Shown piece after piece: positions 36,492-46,834 of a stretch of DNA of 64,000 bases. Under the pieces are notes generated by a model that was given only the letters and a program-made list of their open reading frames with translations, did not search any database and was not told the origin of the DNA. Source of the DNA: Providencia burhodogranariea DSM 19968 (lineage in GTDB: Bacteria > Pseudomonadota > Gammaproteobacteria > Enterobacterales > Enterobacteriaceae); NCBI RefSeq assembly GCF_000314855.2, contig NZ_KB233222.1, positions 72,387-136,386 of the forward strand, in the 5' to 3' direction. The first letter of the stretch is position 1; each line of letters starts with the position of its first letter. The position numbers and the translations under genes were made by a program.

Positions 36492-37037
36492 CGTATTGTC
36501 CTTAATGCCATGTTTCTACTCTGAGGTTAAGTTGATCATTTTCGTGATCATGAAAGTATTCTCTAAATTATTGGCCGCGAGATAGAAAATAATTCAGCAA
36601 GTTCACTCTGTACCAGAATGAGAGCGATAAATTGTCCACTTCTCCTAAAATACACATCTATCACTTTCATTTTCAATATTTTTTAATAATAATTTTAATT
36701 TAGTGACGATTTATTTATTGGATGTTTGAGGGCGGAATCTATTAGGTAACGGCATCGAAAAACTCCATTTTCTAGTCGGGAATTTAAATCTTATCGATCA
36801 AATAGCTTTACGCAATCTATCTGCTAACAATTTTCTCTACTGTATATATTAAAAAATTATATCTAATTGTTTTTAAATCTTTTTATAGTTCCCATGTATA
36901 CATGACATCGAGATATAAAAGGGATATACAGTTAAGGAAGCAAAAATATTTATCGAGGAGCCATTGATATTGAGCGTTGCCTTTGAACGTACCGTGATCT
37001 TACATATCAACACATCATTAGCAGATAGGTAAATTGA
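36492..37037. other. Intergenic region with IS-end-like motif
   Basis: About 545 AT-rich bases without a supported gene. At 36633-36652 TGTCCACTTCTCCTAAAATA repeats, at 18 of 20 positions, the motif found inverted at 5-24 of the window, so the region may have received or lost an insertion sequence. The remainder holds only AT-rich promoter-like sequence for the ABM gene. Confidence 0.4.
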
Positions 37038-37340
37038 ATGATTGTAGCAATTGTAAAAGCAAAAATTTTATCTGATAAAATAGATGAACTCCGTCATATC
37101 GCCAACACATTACAATTTGATTATGCACCCTTTGAAAAGGGCTGTAATCGTTATGAATCTTTTATTGATGGAGATAGCTTTATTACGATAGAAGTATGGG
37201 AGAGCCAAGAGCTTTTAGATGTTCATTTCGAGCAGGCGCACGTCAAAAAGTATGTGCCTAAAATGAAGCAATGTATTGTTAACGGCACATTTGACGTCAC
37301 TTTTATAAAAGATGGAACACTATCTCAAATTGAAATTTAA
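37038..37340 (+). CDS. ABM-domain monooxygenase-like protein
   Basis: A 100-residue single-domain protein of the antibiotic-biosynthesis-monooxygenase fold (dimeric alpha-beta barrel). MIVAIVKAKI is the first strand, NRYESFIDGDSFITIEVWES the central sheet, and HFEQAHVKKYVPKM the terminal helix with the family's conserved His. Relatives include the quinol monooxygenase YgiN and the autoinducer-2 degrading LsrG. Substrate and oxidation chemistry are not predictable. No good ribosome site is seen except GATAGG. It is monocistronic and ends at a perfect hairpin. Confidence 0.8.
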   Translation: MIVAIVKAKILSDKIDELRHIANTLQFDYAPFEKGCNRYESFIDGDSFITIEVWESQELLDVHFEQAHVKKYVPKMKQCIVNGTFDVTFIKDGTLSQIEI

Positions 37341-37359
37341 AAACTTTTGTCGATAGGTT

Positions 37360-37380
37360 AACCCGCTAATCATGCGGGTT
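37360..37380 (+). terminator. Terminator after the ABM gene
   Basis: AACCCGC and GCGGGTT form a seven-base perfect stem with a seven-base loop, 20 bases after the stop codon. The T tract is short (GATTAG), so strength is moderate. Confidence 0.6.
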
Positions 37381-37397
37381 GATTAGCAAAGACGTCA

Positions 37398-37848
37398 ATG
37401 CCAGCCATCATTATTTTTGCTTCTGCAATGTCAACAGGTTCAAAAAAACCTTGTAAAGCCAATCACCATTTTTTCGTACCAGAAAGTTCTAAAAAGTATG
37501 ATCCATCATGGAGTGGCTACATGGGGGATTACTTACGGGGCAATGTTGGCGTTAACAAATTAAAACCTCAGCATGAATTTTTTGATGTTATAGGTGTCAC
37601 TAGGTTTTCCATCCGTACTATATGCACTTGGTGGAAGTGTGTGTTCCATTATTTTCAACAGGGCTCCAAAGGATAACAAAATAATAATCAAATACTTAAC
37701 CTATTTATTATTTGCTGGAATTATTAGTTTCCTACCTATATCTTTGATTATAAAGGTAATTATTGGCAGTGATGGTTACCAAACTTGCGATAAAATATCG
37801 TGGATGTTACCGACGACCTATGTCACAGATTTATCTCTTTGTGATTGA
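37398..37848 (+). pseudogene. DUF1240-like membrane protein, frameshifted
   Basis: The 3' half (37594-37848) encodes a membrane segment (YLTYLLFAGIISFLPISLII) and the signature GYQTCDKISWMLP, ending in TYVTDLSLCD. These match the C-terminus of DUF1240 membrane proteins of Yersinia, Photorhabdus and Providencia. The 5' half is in another frame. HEFFDVIGV at about 37572-37598 resembles the preceding family block, but the frame then shifts and several expected residues are missing. It is therefore a broken gene carrying a deletion. It has no start codon or ribosome site of its own in the correct frame. Confidence 0.6.
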
Positions 37849-38173
37849 AGAGGTTTATAGGATATTGATTTGTATGTTTTGCCTCTCATTGTTAGACGCT
37901 TTTTATTCGATTTTTTATCACTTCTATCGATTTGGTAAAGTTTTCGTAAATACCTTATTCTCCGAAACTCACAAATCGATTTGGCAAAATCCTTAACCGT
38001 TCTTTTACGGAGGATAGTGAGTTCTGTTATACTTCGCTGCATATTTTGTTCTCATATTTCTGATGACTTCACTGTTTTAGAGAGCACTGCGTTTTAACCA
38101 GTACCTCAATAACGGTGATTTCAGGATTAAGAAATATGATTTTTAGGTTTTAAAACAAATAGGTATTGGTAAA
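37849..38173. other. hpt upstream region
   Basis: About 325 bases before hpt with no gene. The sequence contains a TTATACT hexamer at about 38026 that could be a -10 element, and inverted copies of ATCGATTTGG/CGATTTGGC near 37925 and 37976. The promoter cannot be fixed by eye. Confidence 0.4.
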
Positions 38174-38710
38174 TTGAAACATACTCTTGAAGTGATGATC
38201 TCTGAAGAAGAGCTGAGCCAGCGAGTGAGTGAGCTGGCTAAAGAAATTAGTGCACATTATAAAAATATTGATGGCGAGCTAGTCTTAGTCGGCTTACTGA
38301 AAGGTTCGTTTATTTTTATGGCGGACTTATGCCGTAAAATTGAAGCACCTCACGAAGTCGATTTCATGACCGTTTCAAGCTACGGTAACTCAATGAATTC
38401 AAGCCGTGATGTTAAAATCGTCAAAGACCTTGATGAAGATATTCGTGGAAAACACGTGCTGATTGTTGAAGATATTATCGACTCAGGAAATACCTTAAAT
38501 AAAGTTCGTCAAATTTTTGAACTGCGTGGGCCAAAGTCGGTAGCAATCTGTACGCTATTGGATAAACCTTCACGTCGTGAAGTTGAAGTGCCTGTTGAGT
38601 GGGCTGGTTATTCAATCGAAGATAAGTTTGTGGTTGGTTATGGTATTGACTATGCACAACAGTACCGCCATTTACCTTATATCGGTCATGTCACACTAAT
38701 TGAAGAGTAA
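38174..38710 (+). CDS. hpt: Hypoxanthine phosphoribosyltransferase
   Basis: Hpt salvages hypoxanthine (and guanine weakly) to IMP with PRPP in the cytoplasm. The 178-residue length equals that of E. coli Hpt, and so does the start sequence KHTLEVMIS. The initiation codon is TTG at 38174, since that is the family start; an internal ATG would remove eight conserved residues. The PRPP loop reads [14 protein letters not shown] (about 95-108) and the base-binding end [20 protein letters not shown]. The gene is followed by a strong terminator shared with can, the same arrangement as in E. coli. Confidence 0.95.
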   Translation: MKHTLEVMISEEELSQRVSELAKEISAHYKNIDGELVLVGLLKGSFIFMADLCRKIEAPHEVDFMTVSSYGNSMNSSRDVKIVKDLDEDIRGKHVLIVEDIIDSGNTLNKVRQIFELRGPKSVAICTLLDKPSRREVEVPVEWAGYSIEDKFVVGYGIDYAQQYRHLPYIGHVTLIEE

Positions 38711-38748
38711 ATACGTCAACGCTATTTAAGACGGAATAGCCAAATTAA

Positions 38749-38772
38749 AAGGGGAAGCTTTTGCTTCCCCTT
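38749..38772. terminator. Bidirectional terminator between hpt and can
   Basis: AAGGGGAAGC and GCTTCCCCTT form a ten-base perfect stem with a TTTT loop between converging hpt and can. Confidence 0.85.
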
Positions 38773-38795
38773 AGTTTATTATTTTATAAGCAAAA

Positions 38796-39449
38796 TTATT
38801 TTTTCGGCGTTAACTTAGAAATTGCTTCACGGTAGCAAAGCTCAAGTTTTTCGCGGCTGTCTGCGGTGGTATGTAAATCGTGTAGGCGGCCATTATTGAT
38901 CCCGTAAACCCATCCATGAATCATTACTTTTTGCCCACGTTTCCATGCTGATTGCATAATAGTTGAGTGGCCAAGGTTATAAACTTGTTCAACAACGTTC
39001 AATTCACACAGGCGATCCAAACGCTCGCAAGGTTTTAGCTCACCCAGCATGGAGCTGTGTCGGTACCAAATATCACGAATATGCAGTAACCAGTTATTAA
39101 TCAGACCAAGCTCAGTATTGTCAACCGCAGCCTCAATACCACCACATCCATAGTGACCACAGATGATAATATGCTCAACTTCAAGGACATCCACAGCATA
39201 TTGGATCACTGACAAGCAGTTAAGATCAGTGTGAATAACTAAGTTTGCTACATTACGGTGAACAAATAGATCACCTGGCGCCGCATTAATTAATTTTTCA
39301 GCAGGTACTCGGCTATCTGAACAGCCTATCCATAAAAATCTCGGTTTCTGAGCTTTGGATAATTCTTTAAAAAATTCAGGATCTTTCTCTTTTACAGAAG
39401 CTGACCATGCTTCGTTATTAGCAAACAGCTCTTCAATTTTCTTCATCAT
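38796..39449 (-). CDS. can: Beta-carbonic anhydrase Can
   Basis: A 217-residue beta-class carbonic anhydrase that makes bicarbonate for biosynthesis in the cytoplasm. Zinc ligands are the Cys in CSDSRVPAE (residue 43, or 42 from the second ATG), and His and Cys in ICGHYGCGG. The Asp/Arg pair of CSDSR orders the active site. Length and sequence ([12 protein letters not shown], then [11 protein letters not shown]) match E. coli Can (220). Two adjacent ATGs start the gene; the second agrees with the E. coli start. It is divergent from yadG and convergent with hpt, as in E. coli. Confidence 0.95.
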   Translation of the reverse strand: MMKKIEELFANNEAWSASVKEKDPEFFKELSKAQKPRFLWIGCSDSRVPAEKLINAAPGDLFVHRNVANLVIHTDLNCLSVIQYAVDVLEVEHIIICGHYGCGGIEAAVDNTELGLINNWLLHIRDIWYRHSSMLGELKPCERLDRLCELNVVEQVYNLGHSTIMQSAWKRGQKVMIHGWVYGINNGRLHDLHTTADSREKLELCYREAISKLTPKK

Positions 39450-39831
39450 GACGTGTAGCCCAGTTGTGTTACTTTACGTTAAAATCTTATACAGCATTTA
39501 TTTATTAATTAATATTTAGTTGTATTAATTTTTACACTTTTTTGATGCCCATTTTATTCCGATAAAGCCATGTTAATAGACTCAATTAATTGAAATATAT
39601 AATTAATCATCTAATCAATTCAATCTGTATGTAGACGATAAACAACGTTAATCTTGAAGCAAAGAAAATACTGCTATTCAAATAGTTGCGTATAATCTAT
39701 GCCGATGCAACCTAATAGATTCAAGGTATAAGCCGTTTATCACTTTTCTGCATAACATAGATCACAAAAAAGTGGCATCATAGTATTATATTGCTCCTAA
39801 ACCATCCCAAGAATAAAGGTGTTTTTTACAT
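39450..39831. other. can-yadG divergent promoter region
   Basis: About 380 bases holding the promoters of divergent can and yadG. AT-rich; several TATAAT-like hexamers exist (for example TATAAT at 39690-39695). No operator, repeat or small gene is recognised. Confidence 0.45.
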
Positions 39832-40773
39832 ATGACGTACGCACTTGAGTTGTCGCAGCTGACCAAAACCTATCCAGGTGGCGTGAAAGCCCTGCGAGGT
39901 ATTGATCTAAGCGTTGAAGATGGTGACTTCTATGCATTACTTGGGCCTAATGGTGCAGGTAAGTCGACCACAATAGGAATAATTAGCTCATTGGTCAATA
40001 AAACCAGTGGGTCAGTTAAAGTGTTTGGCTATGATTTAGACAAACAAGTGGTACTAGCTAAGCAACAATTAGGGCTAGTACCTCAAGAATTTAACTTTAA
40101 TCCTTTCGAAACTGTGTTACAGATAGTACTTAACCAAGCGGGTTACTATGGTGTACCTCGTGATTTAGCTCATCAAAGAGCACAAACCTATCTCACTCAG
40201 CTTGACCTATGGGAAAAACGTGATGAGCGTGCGCGTAATTTATCCGGAGGGATGAAACGCCGCTTGATGATCGCTCGTGCATTGATGCATGAACCCAAAT
40301 TATTAATTTTGGATGAACCGACCGCGGGTGTGGATATTGAATTACGCCGCTCAATGTGGAGCTTCTTGAAAAAACTAAATGCGCAAGGAACGACAATTAT
40401 TCTGACCACGCATTATCTTGAAGAAGCGGAAATGTTGTGCCGTAATATTGGGATCATTCAACATGGTGAACTGGTTGAAAATACCAGTATGAAACAGCTA
40501 TTAAGCAAACTAGAGTCAGAAACCTTTATTTTTGACCTTGGTGCGAGAAGCCCTATTCCTGAACTTAAAGGTTATGAAACACGTTTAATTGATACTTCAA
40601 CTTTAGAAGTGGATGTCAAAAGGGAACAAGGACTAAACGGTGTGTTTAGCCAATTAAATGAGCAAGGTATCGAAATTGTAAGTATGCGTAATAAAGCAAA
40701 CCGACTAGAAGAACTATTTGTGAATTTAGTGAGAAAAGAAAATGGTGTCACTCATGCGGAGGGAGCACAATGA
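39832..40773 (+). CDS. yadG: ABC exporter ATPase YadG
   Basis: A 313-residue ABC ATPase of the ABC-2 exporter type, as in E. coli YadG (308). Walker A is GPNGAGKST (about residues 39-47), the Q-loop LVPQEFNFNP, the signature LSGGMKRRLM, and Walker B LLILDEPTAGVD with the switch His in LTTHYLEEAE. The last 80 residues form the usual C-terminal extension. The stop codon overlaps the yadH start (ATGA), so the two proteins are co-translated and form one transporter. Its substrate is not known; relatives export drugs, lipids or polysaccharide. Confidence 0.93.
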   Translation: MTYALELSQLTKTYPGGVKALRGIDLSVEDGDFYALLGPNGAGKSTTIGIISSLVNKTSGSVKVFGYDLDKQVVLAKQQLGLVPQEFNFNPFETVLQIVLNQAGYYGVPRDLAHQRAQTYLTQLDLWEKRDERARNLSGGMKRRLMIARALMHEPKLLILDEPTAGVDIELRRSMWSFLKKLNAQGTTIILTTHYLEEAEMLCRNIGIIQHGELVENTSMKQLLSKLESETFIFDLGARSPIPELKGYETRLIDTSTLEVDVKREQGLNGVFSQLNEQGIEIVSMRNKANRLEELFVNLVRKENGVTHAEGAQ

Positions 40774-41540
40774 TTTCGCTATATTGGGTTGCGCTAAAAA
40801 CGATTTGGATTAAAGAAGTCACTCGTTTTGGTCGTATTTGGGTGCAAACATTATTGCCACCAGTGATTACGATGTCACTCTATTTTGTCATTTTTGGCAA
40901 CCTAATTGGTTCAAGAATTGGCGATATGGGCGGGGTGGATTATATGCAGTTTATTGTCCCCGGTCTGATTATGATGGCGGTGATAACCAACTCCTACTCT
41001 AATGTTTGTTCTTCATTTTTTGGTTCTAAATTTCAAAAAAATATTGAAGAACTATTAGTTGCACCAGTACCAACACATATCATTATTGCCGGATTTGTCG
41101 GCGGTGGTGTTGCTCGTGGTATTCTCGTAGGCTTGTTAGTCACTCTTGTTTCGTTATTCTTTATTCCATTACAAGTGCATTCTTGGTCGATGGTCGTTGT
41201 GACCTTGCTACTGACGTCAATTGTCTTTTCATTAGCGGGATTACTGAATGCTATTTTTGCAAAATCGTTTGACGATATTAGCATTGTACCGACCTTTATT
41301 TTGACGCCACTGACTTATTTAGGCGGGGTTTTCTACTCACTATCATTACTGCCACCTGTTTGGCAGGCTGTATCAAAACTAAATCCGATTGTATATATGA
41401 TTAGTGGTTTTAGATATGGATTCTTAGGTATCGCAGATGTGTCAATCGTTGTCACCTTGAGTGTATTAATGATTTTCTTAATCGTGTTCTATGCACTGAC
41501 GTGGTATCTGATTGAGCAGGGACGTGGCTTGAGAAGTTAA
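40770..41540 (+). CDS. yadH: ABC-2 type permease YadH
   Basis: A 256-residue integral membrane permease with six predicted helices, matching E. coli YadH in length (256). The ABC-2 family block is LTPLTYLGGVFYSLSLLPP, followed by NPIVYMISGFRYGF. It overlaps yadG by four bases and ends at a strong terminator, so yadGH is a two-gene operon. Substrate and direction are inferred to be export from the family; no induction signal is seen upstream of yadG. Confidence 0.93.
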   Translation: MISLYWVALKTIWIKEVTRFGRIWVQTLLPPVITMSLYFVIFGNLIGSRIGDMGGVDYMQFIVPGLIMMAVITNSYSNVCSSFFGSKFQKNIEELLVAPVPTHIIIAGFVGGGVARGILVGLLVTLVSLFFIPLQVHSWSMVVVTLLLTSIVFSLAGLLNAIFAKSFDDISIVPTFILTPLTYLGGVFYSLSLLPPVWQAVSKLNPIVYMISGFRYGFLGIADVSIVVTLSVLMIFLIVFYALTWYLIEQGRGLRS

Positions 41541-41564
41541 TTCCACGACGTGATGTATCAAGCC

Positions 41565-41592
41565 AAAAAACCCATCAATTGATGGGTTTTTT
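41565..41592. terminator. Bidirectional terminator after yadH
   Basis: AAAAAACCCATC and GATGGGTTTTTT form a 12-base perfect stem with an AATT loop and T tracts on both strands. It separates yadH from converging panD. Confidence 0.9.
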
Positions 41593-41661
41593 ATAGCTTT
41601 ATTCCTATTATCGAATTAAATATACGACAGGAATATTCAAACCAATTGCAGTTGGTATAGG

Positions 41662-42042
41662 TTAAGCGACTTGCACCGGAACCGCTTTAGCAATACGGCT
41701 CATGACATTATCACCATCGAAATACGCAACCTTAGGCTGATGATGGCGAGCATCGTCATCACTCATGTCGACATAAGAACAGATAATCAGTTTATCACCG
41801 ACAGCGGCACGGCGTGCAGCAGCGCCATTTACAGAGATAATTTTCGAGCCTCTTTCACCCGCAATGGCATATGTTGAAAAGCGTTCGCCATTATCAACAT
41901 TGTAAATATCGATAGCTTCATATTCGAGGATCCCTGCTGCATCCATAAAGTCCTGATCAATAGCACATGATCCTTCATAGTGAAGATCGGCTTGCGTCAC
42001 TTTGACTCTGTGTAGCTTGCCCTGTAACATTTTTCTAAACAT
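41662..42042 (-). CDS. panD: Aspartate 1-decarboxylase proenzyme PanD
   Basis: PanD makes beta-alanine from aspartate for pantothenate. The 126-residue proenzyme (E. coli 126) cleaves itself between Gly24 and Ser25 (YEGSCAID) to form the pyruvoyl group. Lys9, Tyr22 and Tyr58 are at the usual positions. It is the last gene of the folK-panB-panC-panD group, 51 bases after panC. In E. coli panC and panD are separated by another gene, so the layout here is more compact. Confidence 0.96.
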   Translation of the reverse strand: MFRKMLQGKLHRVKVTQADLHYEGSCAIDQDFMDAAGILEYEAIDIYNVDNGERFSTYAIAGERGSKIISVNGAAARRAAVGDKLIICSYVDMSDDDARHHQPKVAYFDGDNVMSRIAKAVPVQVA

Positions 42043-42093
42043 AGTTATTATCTGCCTATTTTTATTATTAATGCTGTGTTTACTACTGTTTTT

Positions 42094-42957
42094 TTAAGCT
42101 GAAATAGTCGGTAGATCAATCTGTAAGTTATCAATCAACCGTGTTTGGCCTAGCCATGCAGCCATTAGGATAACGGCTCTAGAACTTAAACTACTCAGTG
42201 GCGCTAGTGTTTGTGCATCACGGATAAACAGTTCATCTGGCGTGAACCCAGCTTGGCGAAGTGATTGCTCCATTTCTTGAACAATAGTTTCTGCTGTTTC
42301 AGGCGCTTGCGTCAGTTTATCGGCAGCGTGTTTCATGATACTAAACAATTGCGGCGCGGTTTTTAGCTCATCAGCGGAAAGGTTGTTATTTCTTGAACTC
42401 AGTGCAAGGCCACTTTTTTCTCTGACAGTAGGAACTGAAATGACTTGAATATCAAAAGAAAGATCATGAATCATTTTGCGAATTAGCTGAAGCTGTTGGA
42501 AATCTTTTTCACCAAAAAAAGCTAGGTCAGGTTGAACTAAATTGAATAACTTCGTCACAACGGTAGAGACGCCACGGAAATGCCCAGGGCGGCTAGCGCC
42601 TTCAAGAATCGATGATAGCTCTGGAACTTCAACAAAAGTCTGTAGTTCCATACCATCTGGGTAAAACTCTTTCGCTGAAGGTGCAAAGACTAAGTTAATA
42701 TCGCGACGTTTAAGTTTTTCACAATCTTCTTGTAAGGTGCGTGGGTAGTTCTCTAAATCGGCTTGACGGTTAAATTGCATTGGATTGACAAAAATACTGA
42801 CAATAACAATATCTGCCTGCTGTTTTGCCTCATCAATTAACGTCAAGTGCCCATCATGTAAATTCCCCATTGTTGGCACAAGTGCAATGCGTTTACCAGC
42901 AAGCTTCCAGCGACGAATTTCACGACGAAGTATTGGTAAAGTTTCAACAATCAGCAT
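42094..42957 (-). CDS. panC: Pantothenate synthetase PanC
   Basis: PanC joins pantoate and beta-alanine with ATP. The 287-residue protein (E. coli 283) has the nucleotidyltransferase motif HDGH within [14 protein letters not shown] near residue 34, the MQFN pantoate-binding segment, the [14 protein letters not shown] block, and the KMSKS-like loop SGLALSSRN. It lies 33 bases after panB. AGGAAT precedes the ATG. Confidence 0.96.
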   Translation of the reverse strand: MLIVETLPILRREIRRWKLAGKRIALVPTMGNLHDGHLTLIDEAKQQADIVIVSIFVNPMQFNRQADLENYPRTLQEDCEKLKRRDINLVFAPSAKEFYPDGMELQTFVEVPELSSILEGASRPGHFRGVSTVVTKLFNLVQPDLAFFGEKDFQQLQLIRKMIHDLSFDIQVISVPTVREKSGLALSSRNNNLSADELKTAPQLFSIMKHAADKLTQAPETAETIVQEMEQSLRQAGFTPDELFIRDAQTLAPLSSLSSRAVILMAAWLGQTRLIDNLQIDLPTISA

Positions 42958-42990
42958 AACTGCATTCCTTATTATTCAGCGGTAATGAAC

Positions 42991-43782
42991 TTATTCAAAT
43001 GAGTGAGTTTCGTTTGGATAGATACTTGCTTCAACTTCTTGAATATATAATCGAATGGCATCATGAATATTACCTGCCTGCGCAAGAAAATTTTTGGCGA
43101 ATTTAGGTGGGCGAGCCGTGATACCTAACGCATCATGCATGACAAGAATTTGCCCATCAGTGCCATTCCCTGCACCAATACCAATAACAGGTAATAGTAG
43201 CTCTTCCGTGACATGATTTGCGAGTGAGCTTGGCACACATTCGAGTACGAGAAGCTGCATGCCTGCATTCTCCAAGGCAATTGCATCTTTTATAAGCTGA
43301 TTAGCGGTAACTTCATCTCGTCCTTGGACTTTATAGCCCCCGAGGACATTCACCGCTTGTGGTGTTAATCCGAGATGACCACAAACAGGAACTGAACGCT
43401 CACAGAGCATTTTAACGGTATCACACAACCAGCTACCGCCTTCAATTTTGACCATGTTTGCGCCTGCTTGCATCAAGATAGCTGCATTAGCACAGGCTTG
43501 CTCTGGAGTTGCGTAGCTCATAAAAGGCATATCAGCGATGATAAAAACGTCAGGAGCACCTTTACGGACACAACGGGTATGGTAGGCGATTTGCTCAACG
43601 GTGACTGGGAGTGTGCTGGATTCGCCTTGTATTGTCATTCCAAGCGAATCACCCACAAGCATGACTTGGATCCCTTGTTCTGCAAATAATTGAGCAAAGC
43701 TGGAATCATAGGCAGTTATGGTAGCGAATTTGCGTTTGTCTTTTTTGAATTGACCCAGAGCTGCTAGAGAAATTGATTTCAT
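42991..43782 (-). CDS. panB: Ketopantoate hydroxymethyltransferase PanB
   Basis: PanB transfers a hydroxymethyl group from methylene-tetrahydrofolate to ketoisovalerate, the first step to pantothenate. From ATG 43782 ([20 protein letters not shown]) the product has 263 residues, like E. coli PanB (264). GGAGG stands nine bases upstream. The longer frame from 43860 adds 26 residues foreign to the family. Metal and substrate motifs are [10 protein letters not shown] (Asp45), IADMPF, MVKIEGG and [10 protein letters not shown]. It lies between folK and panC in the operon, with a 59-base gap after folK. Confidence 0.96.
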   Translation of the reverse strand: MKSISLAALGQFKKDKRKFATITAYDSSFAQLFAEQGIQVMLVGDSLGMTIQGESSTLPVTVEQIAYHTRCVRKGAPDVFIIADMPFMSYATPEQACANAAILMQAGANMVKIEGGSWLCDTVKMLCERSVPVCGHLGLTPQAVNVLGGYKVQGRDEVTANQLIKDAIALENAGMQLLVLECVPSSLANHVTEELLLPVIGIGAGNGTDGQILVMHDALGITARPPKFAKNFLAQAGNIHDAIRLYIQEVEASIYPNETHSFE

Positions 43783-43841
43783 GATAATAACCTCCGGAAA
43801 GATCCCACTGATAACCCCCCTTATTAGGAGGTACACCATAA

Positions 43842-44333
43842 TTAGGTTGTAATATCCCAAAAGGTGAGGCCATTGCGTGGAACGTGTGTGAGCCTTTCTG
43901 ATAGTGGTTCACCATCAGGGAAAATAAGGTCAGGAGCGATTTCAACGAGCGGGTATAACATAAACTCCCGCTCTTTTAGCCCATAGTGCGGTACGGTCAA
44001 TCGCGGGGTATTAATAACACGATTGCCAAAAAGCATAATATCAAGATCGAGTGTTCTAGGGCCCCAACGTTCTGCTTTGCGAACTCGGCCAAGCTCAAGC
44101 TCAATGCGTTGCGTATGGTCAAGCAACGCTTCAGGCTCAAGCTCTGTTTCGAGTAGGACAGCCATATTAAGAAAATCGTTTTGGTCTTGCGGCCCTAGTG
44201 GTTTGGTGCGATAGACGGAAGAGGTCTTAGCGACACAGCTAGTTGGGATTGCATTTAATGCTTCAATAGCCTGCTGAGCTTGTTTTAGCGGCTCCCCCAG
44301 ATTACTGCCAATCGCTATATAGACCGATGTCAT
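43842..44333 (-). CDS. folK: HPPK pyrophosphokinase FolK
   Basis: FolK transfers pyrophosphate from ATP to 6-hydroxymethyl-dihydropterin in folate synthesis. ATG 44333 ([13 protein letters not shown]) gives 163 residues (E. coli 159). It lies one base after the pcnB stop, with CAGGAG of the pcnB end as ribosome site, so translation is coupled. The start at 44417 seen in the longest frame lies inside pcnB. Signature motifs are [19 protein letters not shown] and [15 protein letters not shown] with the two catalytic Asp residues. Confidence 0.95.
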   Translation of the reverse strand: MTSVYIAIGSNLGEPLKQAQQAIEALNAIPTSCVAKTSSVYRTKPLGPQDQNDFLNMAVLLETELEPEALLDHTQRIELELGRVRKAERWGPRTLDLDIMLFGNRVINTPRLTVPHYGLKEREFMLYPLVEIAPDLIFPDGEPLSERLTHVPRNGLTFWDITT

Positions 44334-44334
44334 G

Positions 44335-45891
44335 CTATGACTCCTGAGACTTATTTGGCTTACGTGAGGCTGCCGTTGAGGGTTTACGTGGGCGATGTCG
44401 CTTACGGGTTGGAACATTGCCTAACTCAGAGATCATTTCTCGTTGTTTGGTATTATTGGCGACTTGATATTCATCCCACCAAATTGCGAGCTCTTGCAGT
44501 TCGTTTCTGCGCTCAACATTAGCCCTTAATTCTAATAAGTCAAAGGCTGCACGGAACTTTGGATGTTCCATCAACTTACTTGCTCGACGACCTTGGCGGC
44601 GGGGAAGGCGTAATTGCAATTGCCAGATATCGCGCATCGTTGTCGTGATGCGTTTTGGAATTGCAATTGAACGACATTGATCATCAAGCACATCATTCAT
44701 CGCCAATGCAAAGGCATCATAATAGGCAAGACCACCTTCTTGAGACAACTTTTCAGCATGTTCAGTGACTGGATACCAGAGCATCGCCGCAAATAAAAAT
44801 GCTGGGTTGACTCGTTTATCATTTTTGAGTCTAAAATCAGTATTTTTAAGTACTTGCTCAATGATTTTTTCCATTGGCGAGTCATTGTGTTCACTGAATC
44901 TGCTGCTAATAACGGGAAATAGATGATCAAATAAATGATATTCGATCAACATCTTATAGGTTGAATAGCCTTGGCCTGCTTGTAGCAGTTTTAATGATTC
45001 TTCAAATAGCCTTGCTGACGGAATTTCGCGTAGAAGCGGGGCGAGTTGATAAATTGGCTGCGCAGTATTCGGCTCTATACGCATATCAAGTTTACAGGCA
45101 AAGCGAACCGCCCGTAACATTCTTACCGGATCCTCACGGTAACGTGTTTCAGGATCGCCAATCATGCGAATAATGCCATCTTTTAGATCTTGGAGCCCGC
45201 CAACATAGTCACGTACCGAGAAGTCATCAATATTGTAATAGAGACTATTAACAGTAAAGTCACGGCGAATTGCATCGTCTTCAATTGACCCGAAAATATT
45301 GTCACGTAGTAGCATGCCATTTTGCGCTTGCTGTGACATGTTCTTATCTTCAGGTAAGTTTTGATCATGGTGACCACGGAAAGTGGCGACTTCAATCACT
45401 TCTGGGCCGAACATGATATGTGCAAGACGGAACCTACGGCCAACGAGGCGGCAGTTACGAAATAACTTGCGGATCTGTTCTGGCGTTGCATTCGTGGTGA
45501 TATCGAAATCCTTTGGCTTTTTGCCAAGGAGTAAGTCACGCACGCCACCACCAACAAGATAAGCTTCAAACCCACTTTTATTGAGGCGATAAAGTACTTT
45601 CAGTGCGTTATCACTAATATCACTTCGTGAGATATTATGCTCGGGACGTGGGATAATAGTGATGTGTTCATCAATTTCGGTCGTCATTGTTTGTGATTTC
45701 TCTGCCTGAGTATCGGCACGCTTGGACTGACGAACCGTATTTTTCGTTTGTTTAGCGTTCTGCTCTACGGGCTTAGCTGTCGCAGGGTCAGAATAAGTGA
45801 CTGGCCTTTCACCTGCTGCCTGTGCGTCACGCGTGTCCTTGTCATTTCGCGATAAAATATTGCGGCAGAAATTTGCTACTCGGTTAAAAAT
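44335..45891 (-). CDS. pcnB: Poly(A) polymerase PcnB, AUU start
   Basis: PcnB adds 3' poly(A) tails that mark RNA for decay. The catalytic motif is [20 protein letters not shown] with two metal-binding Asp. The RNA-binding tail ends in Arg/Lys-rich repeats ([10 protein letters not shown]). The first in-frame ATG (45687, MTTEIDEH) would leave out 68 residues. From the ATT at 45891 the reading frame runs unbroken, beginning [16 protein letters not shown], which is collinear with E. coli PcnB MFTRVANFCRKVLSR. E. coli PcnB also initiates at AUU. AGGTG lies four bases upstream. The product is 518 residues against 465, because of a longer linker. folK follows one base later. Confidence 0.9.
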   Translation of the reverse strand: MFNRVANFCRNILSRNDKDTRDAQAAGERPVTYSDPATAKPVEQNAKQTKNTVRQSKRADTQAEKSQTMTTEIDEHITIIPRPEHNISRSDISDNALKVLYRLNKSGFEAYLVGGGVRDLLLGKKPKDFDITTNATPEQIRKLFRNCRLVGRRFRLAHIMFGPEVIEVATFRGHHDQNLPEDKNMSQQAQNGMLLRDNIFGSIEDDAIRRDFTVNSLYYNIDDFSVRDYVGGLQDLKDGIIRMIGDPETRYREDPVRMLRAVRFACKLDMRIEPNTAQPIYQLAPLLREIPSARLFEESLKLLQAGQGYSTYKMLIEYHLFDHLFPVISSRFSEHNDSPMEKIIEQVLKNTDFRLKNDKRVNPAFLFAAMLWYPVTEHAEKLSQEGGLAYYDAFALAMNDVLDDQCRSIAIPKRITTTMRDIWQLQLRLPRRQGRRASKLMEHPKFRAAFDLLELRANVERRNELQELAIWWDEYQVANNTKQREMISELGNVPTRKRHRPRKPSTAASRKPNKSQES

Positions 45892-46378
45892 AGTACACCT
45901 CGATATCGTTACAAATATTCATTAAACAAAATAAGCGGCTAATAATAGCTTACTGGCCTTTCTTTGAGAATGGTTAAACGCATAAAAGTCATATTCAGCC
46001 ATAAGTATTGTCAATAATATCATTAGATGGGATCACAAGGAGGTACCATTTTTAGGTTCAAGTTATAAAAAATTATAACTTATCGCTACCGTTAGTGCAG
46101 AATTAGCAGTTGTTACCGTAACTCATTTTATTGGGTATAGATCCATCTGGGCTGTACATTAGTATGATTTCATTATGATAGTTTATTATTATCGTGATTT
46201 AAGGTAAATGATTATATTAAGGCGAATAAAACAGAAGGATGGTATATCCATCATATTTTTAGTTTGATATGGTTCGAAAATATTGAATAATTTTAATGGT
46301 ATACAGAGAATACTTACGCGATATTTTTGAAATATAACGGCGCAGGGGATGCGCCGTTAAGGATTACATAATCAGTAA
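45892..46378. other. pcnB-dksA intergenic region, gluQ absent
   Basis: In E. coli gluQ (gluQRS) lies between dksA and pcnB. Here the 487 bases are non-coding on both strands. A perfect dyad AAGTTATA/TATAACTT with an AAAAAT loop occurs at about 46060-46081, and AAGGAGGT at 46038-46045 leads to no open frame. The dksA terminator is at 46335-46359. Confidence 0.55.
46335..46359 (-). terminator. dksA terminator hairpin
   Basis: TAACGGCGC and GCGCCGTTA form a nine-base perfect stem with a seven-base loop, about 20 bases beyond the dksA stop. The bottom strand continues TATTTC, a weak T tract. Confidence 0.65.
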
Positions 46379-46834
46379 TTAGCCAGCCATTTGCTTTTCG
46401 CGAATTTCTGCTAATGTTTTACAATCGATGCACAAGTCAGCAGTAGGACGGGCTTCCAAACGACGGATGCCGATTTCTACTCCACAAGATTCGCAGAAGC
46501 CAAAATCTTCGTCTTCGACTTTTTTCAACGTCTTCTCGATTTTCTTAATCAACTTACGTTCACGGTCCCGGTTACGTAATTCAAGACTGAATTCTTCTTC
46601 CTGGGCTGCTCGGTCAACGGGATCTGGAAAGTTAGCTGCCTCATCTTGCATATGAGTAACTGTCCGGTCTACTTCATCCCTGAGTTGATTGCGCCATGCT
46701 TCGAGAATGAGTTTAAAATGCGCCAACTGGGCGTCGTTCATGTACTCTTCGCCAGCTTTCTGTTGATAAGGTTCAACTCCGGCAATGGCGAGAATGCTTA
46801 AGGACGATGTCTTACGTTTTTGCCCTTCTTGCAT
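46379..46834 (-). CDS. dksA: RNA polymerase-binding regulator DksA
   Basis: DksA enters the secondary channel of RNA polymerase and, with ppGpp, carries out the stringent response. ATG 46834 with AGGAGA upstream gives 151 residues, the same as E. coli DksA and almost identical. It has the coiled-coil tip Asp71 and Asp74 (NFPDPVDRA) and zinc ligands Cys114, 117, 135 and 138 (CESCG and CIDC). The longest frame from 46933 adds a spurious 33 residues. It is transcribed separately from sfsA (gap about 200 bases). Confidence 0.97.
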   Translation of the reverse strand: MQEGQKRKTSSLSILAIAGVEPYQQKAGEEYMNDAQLAHFKLILEAWRNQLRDEVDRTVTHMQDEAANFPDPVDRAAQEEEFSLELRNRDRERKLIKKIEKTLKKVEDEDFGFCESCGVEIGIRRLEARPTADLCIDCKTLAEIREKQMAG

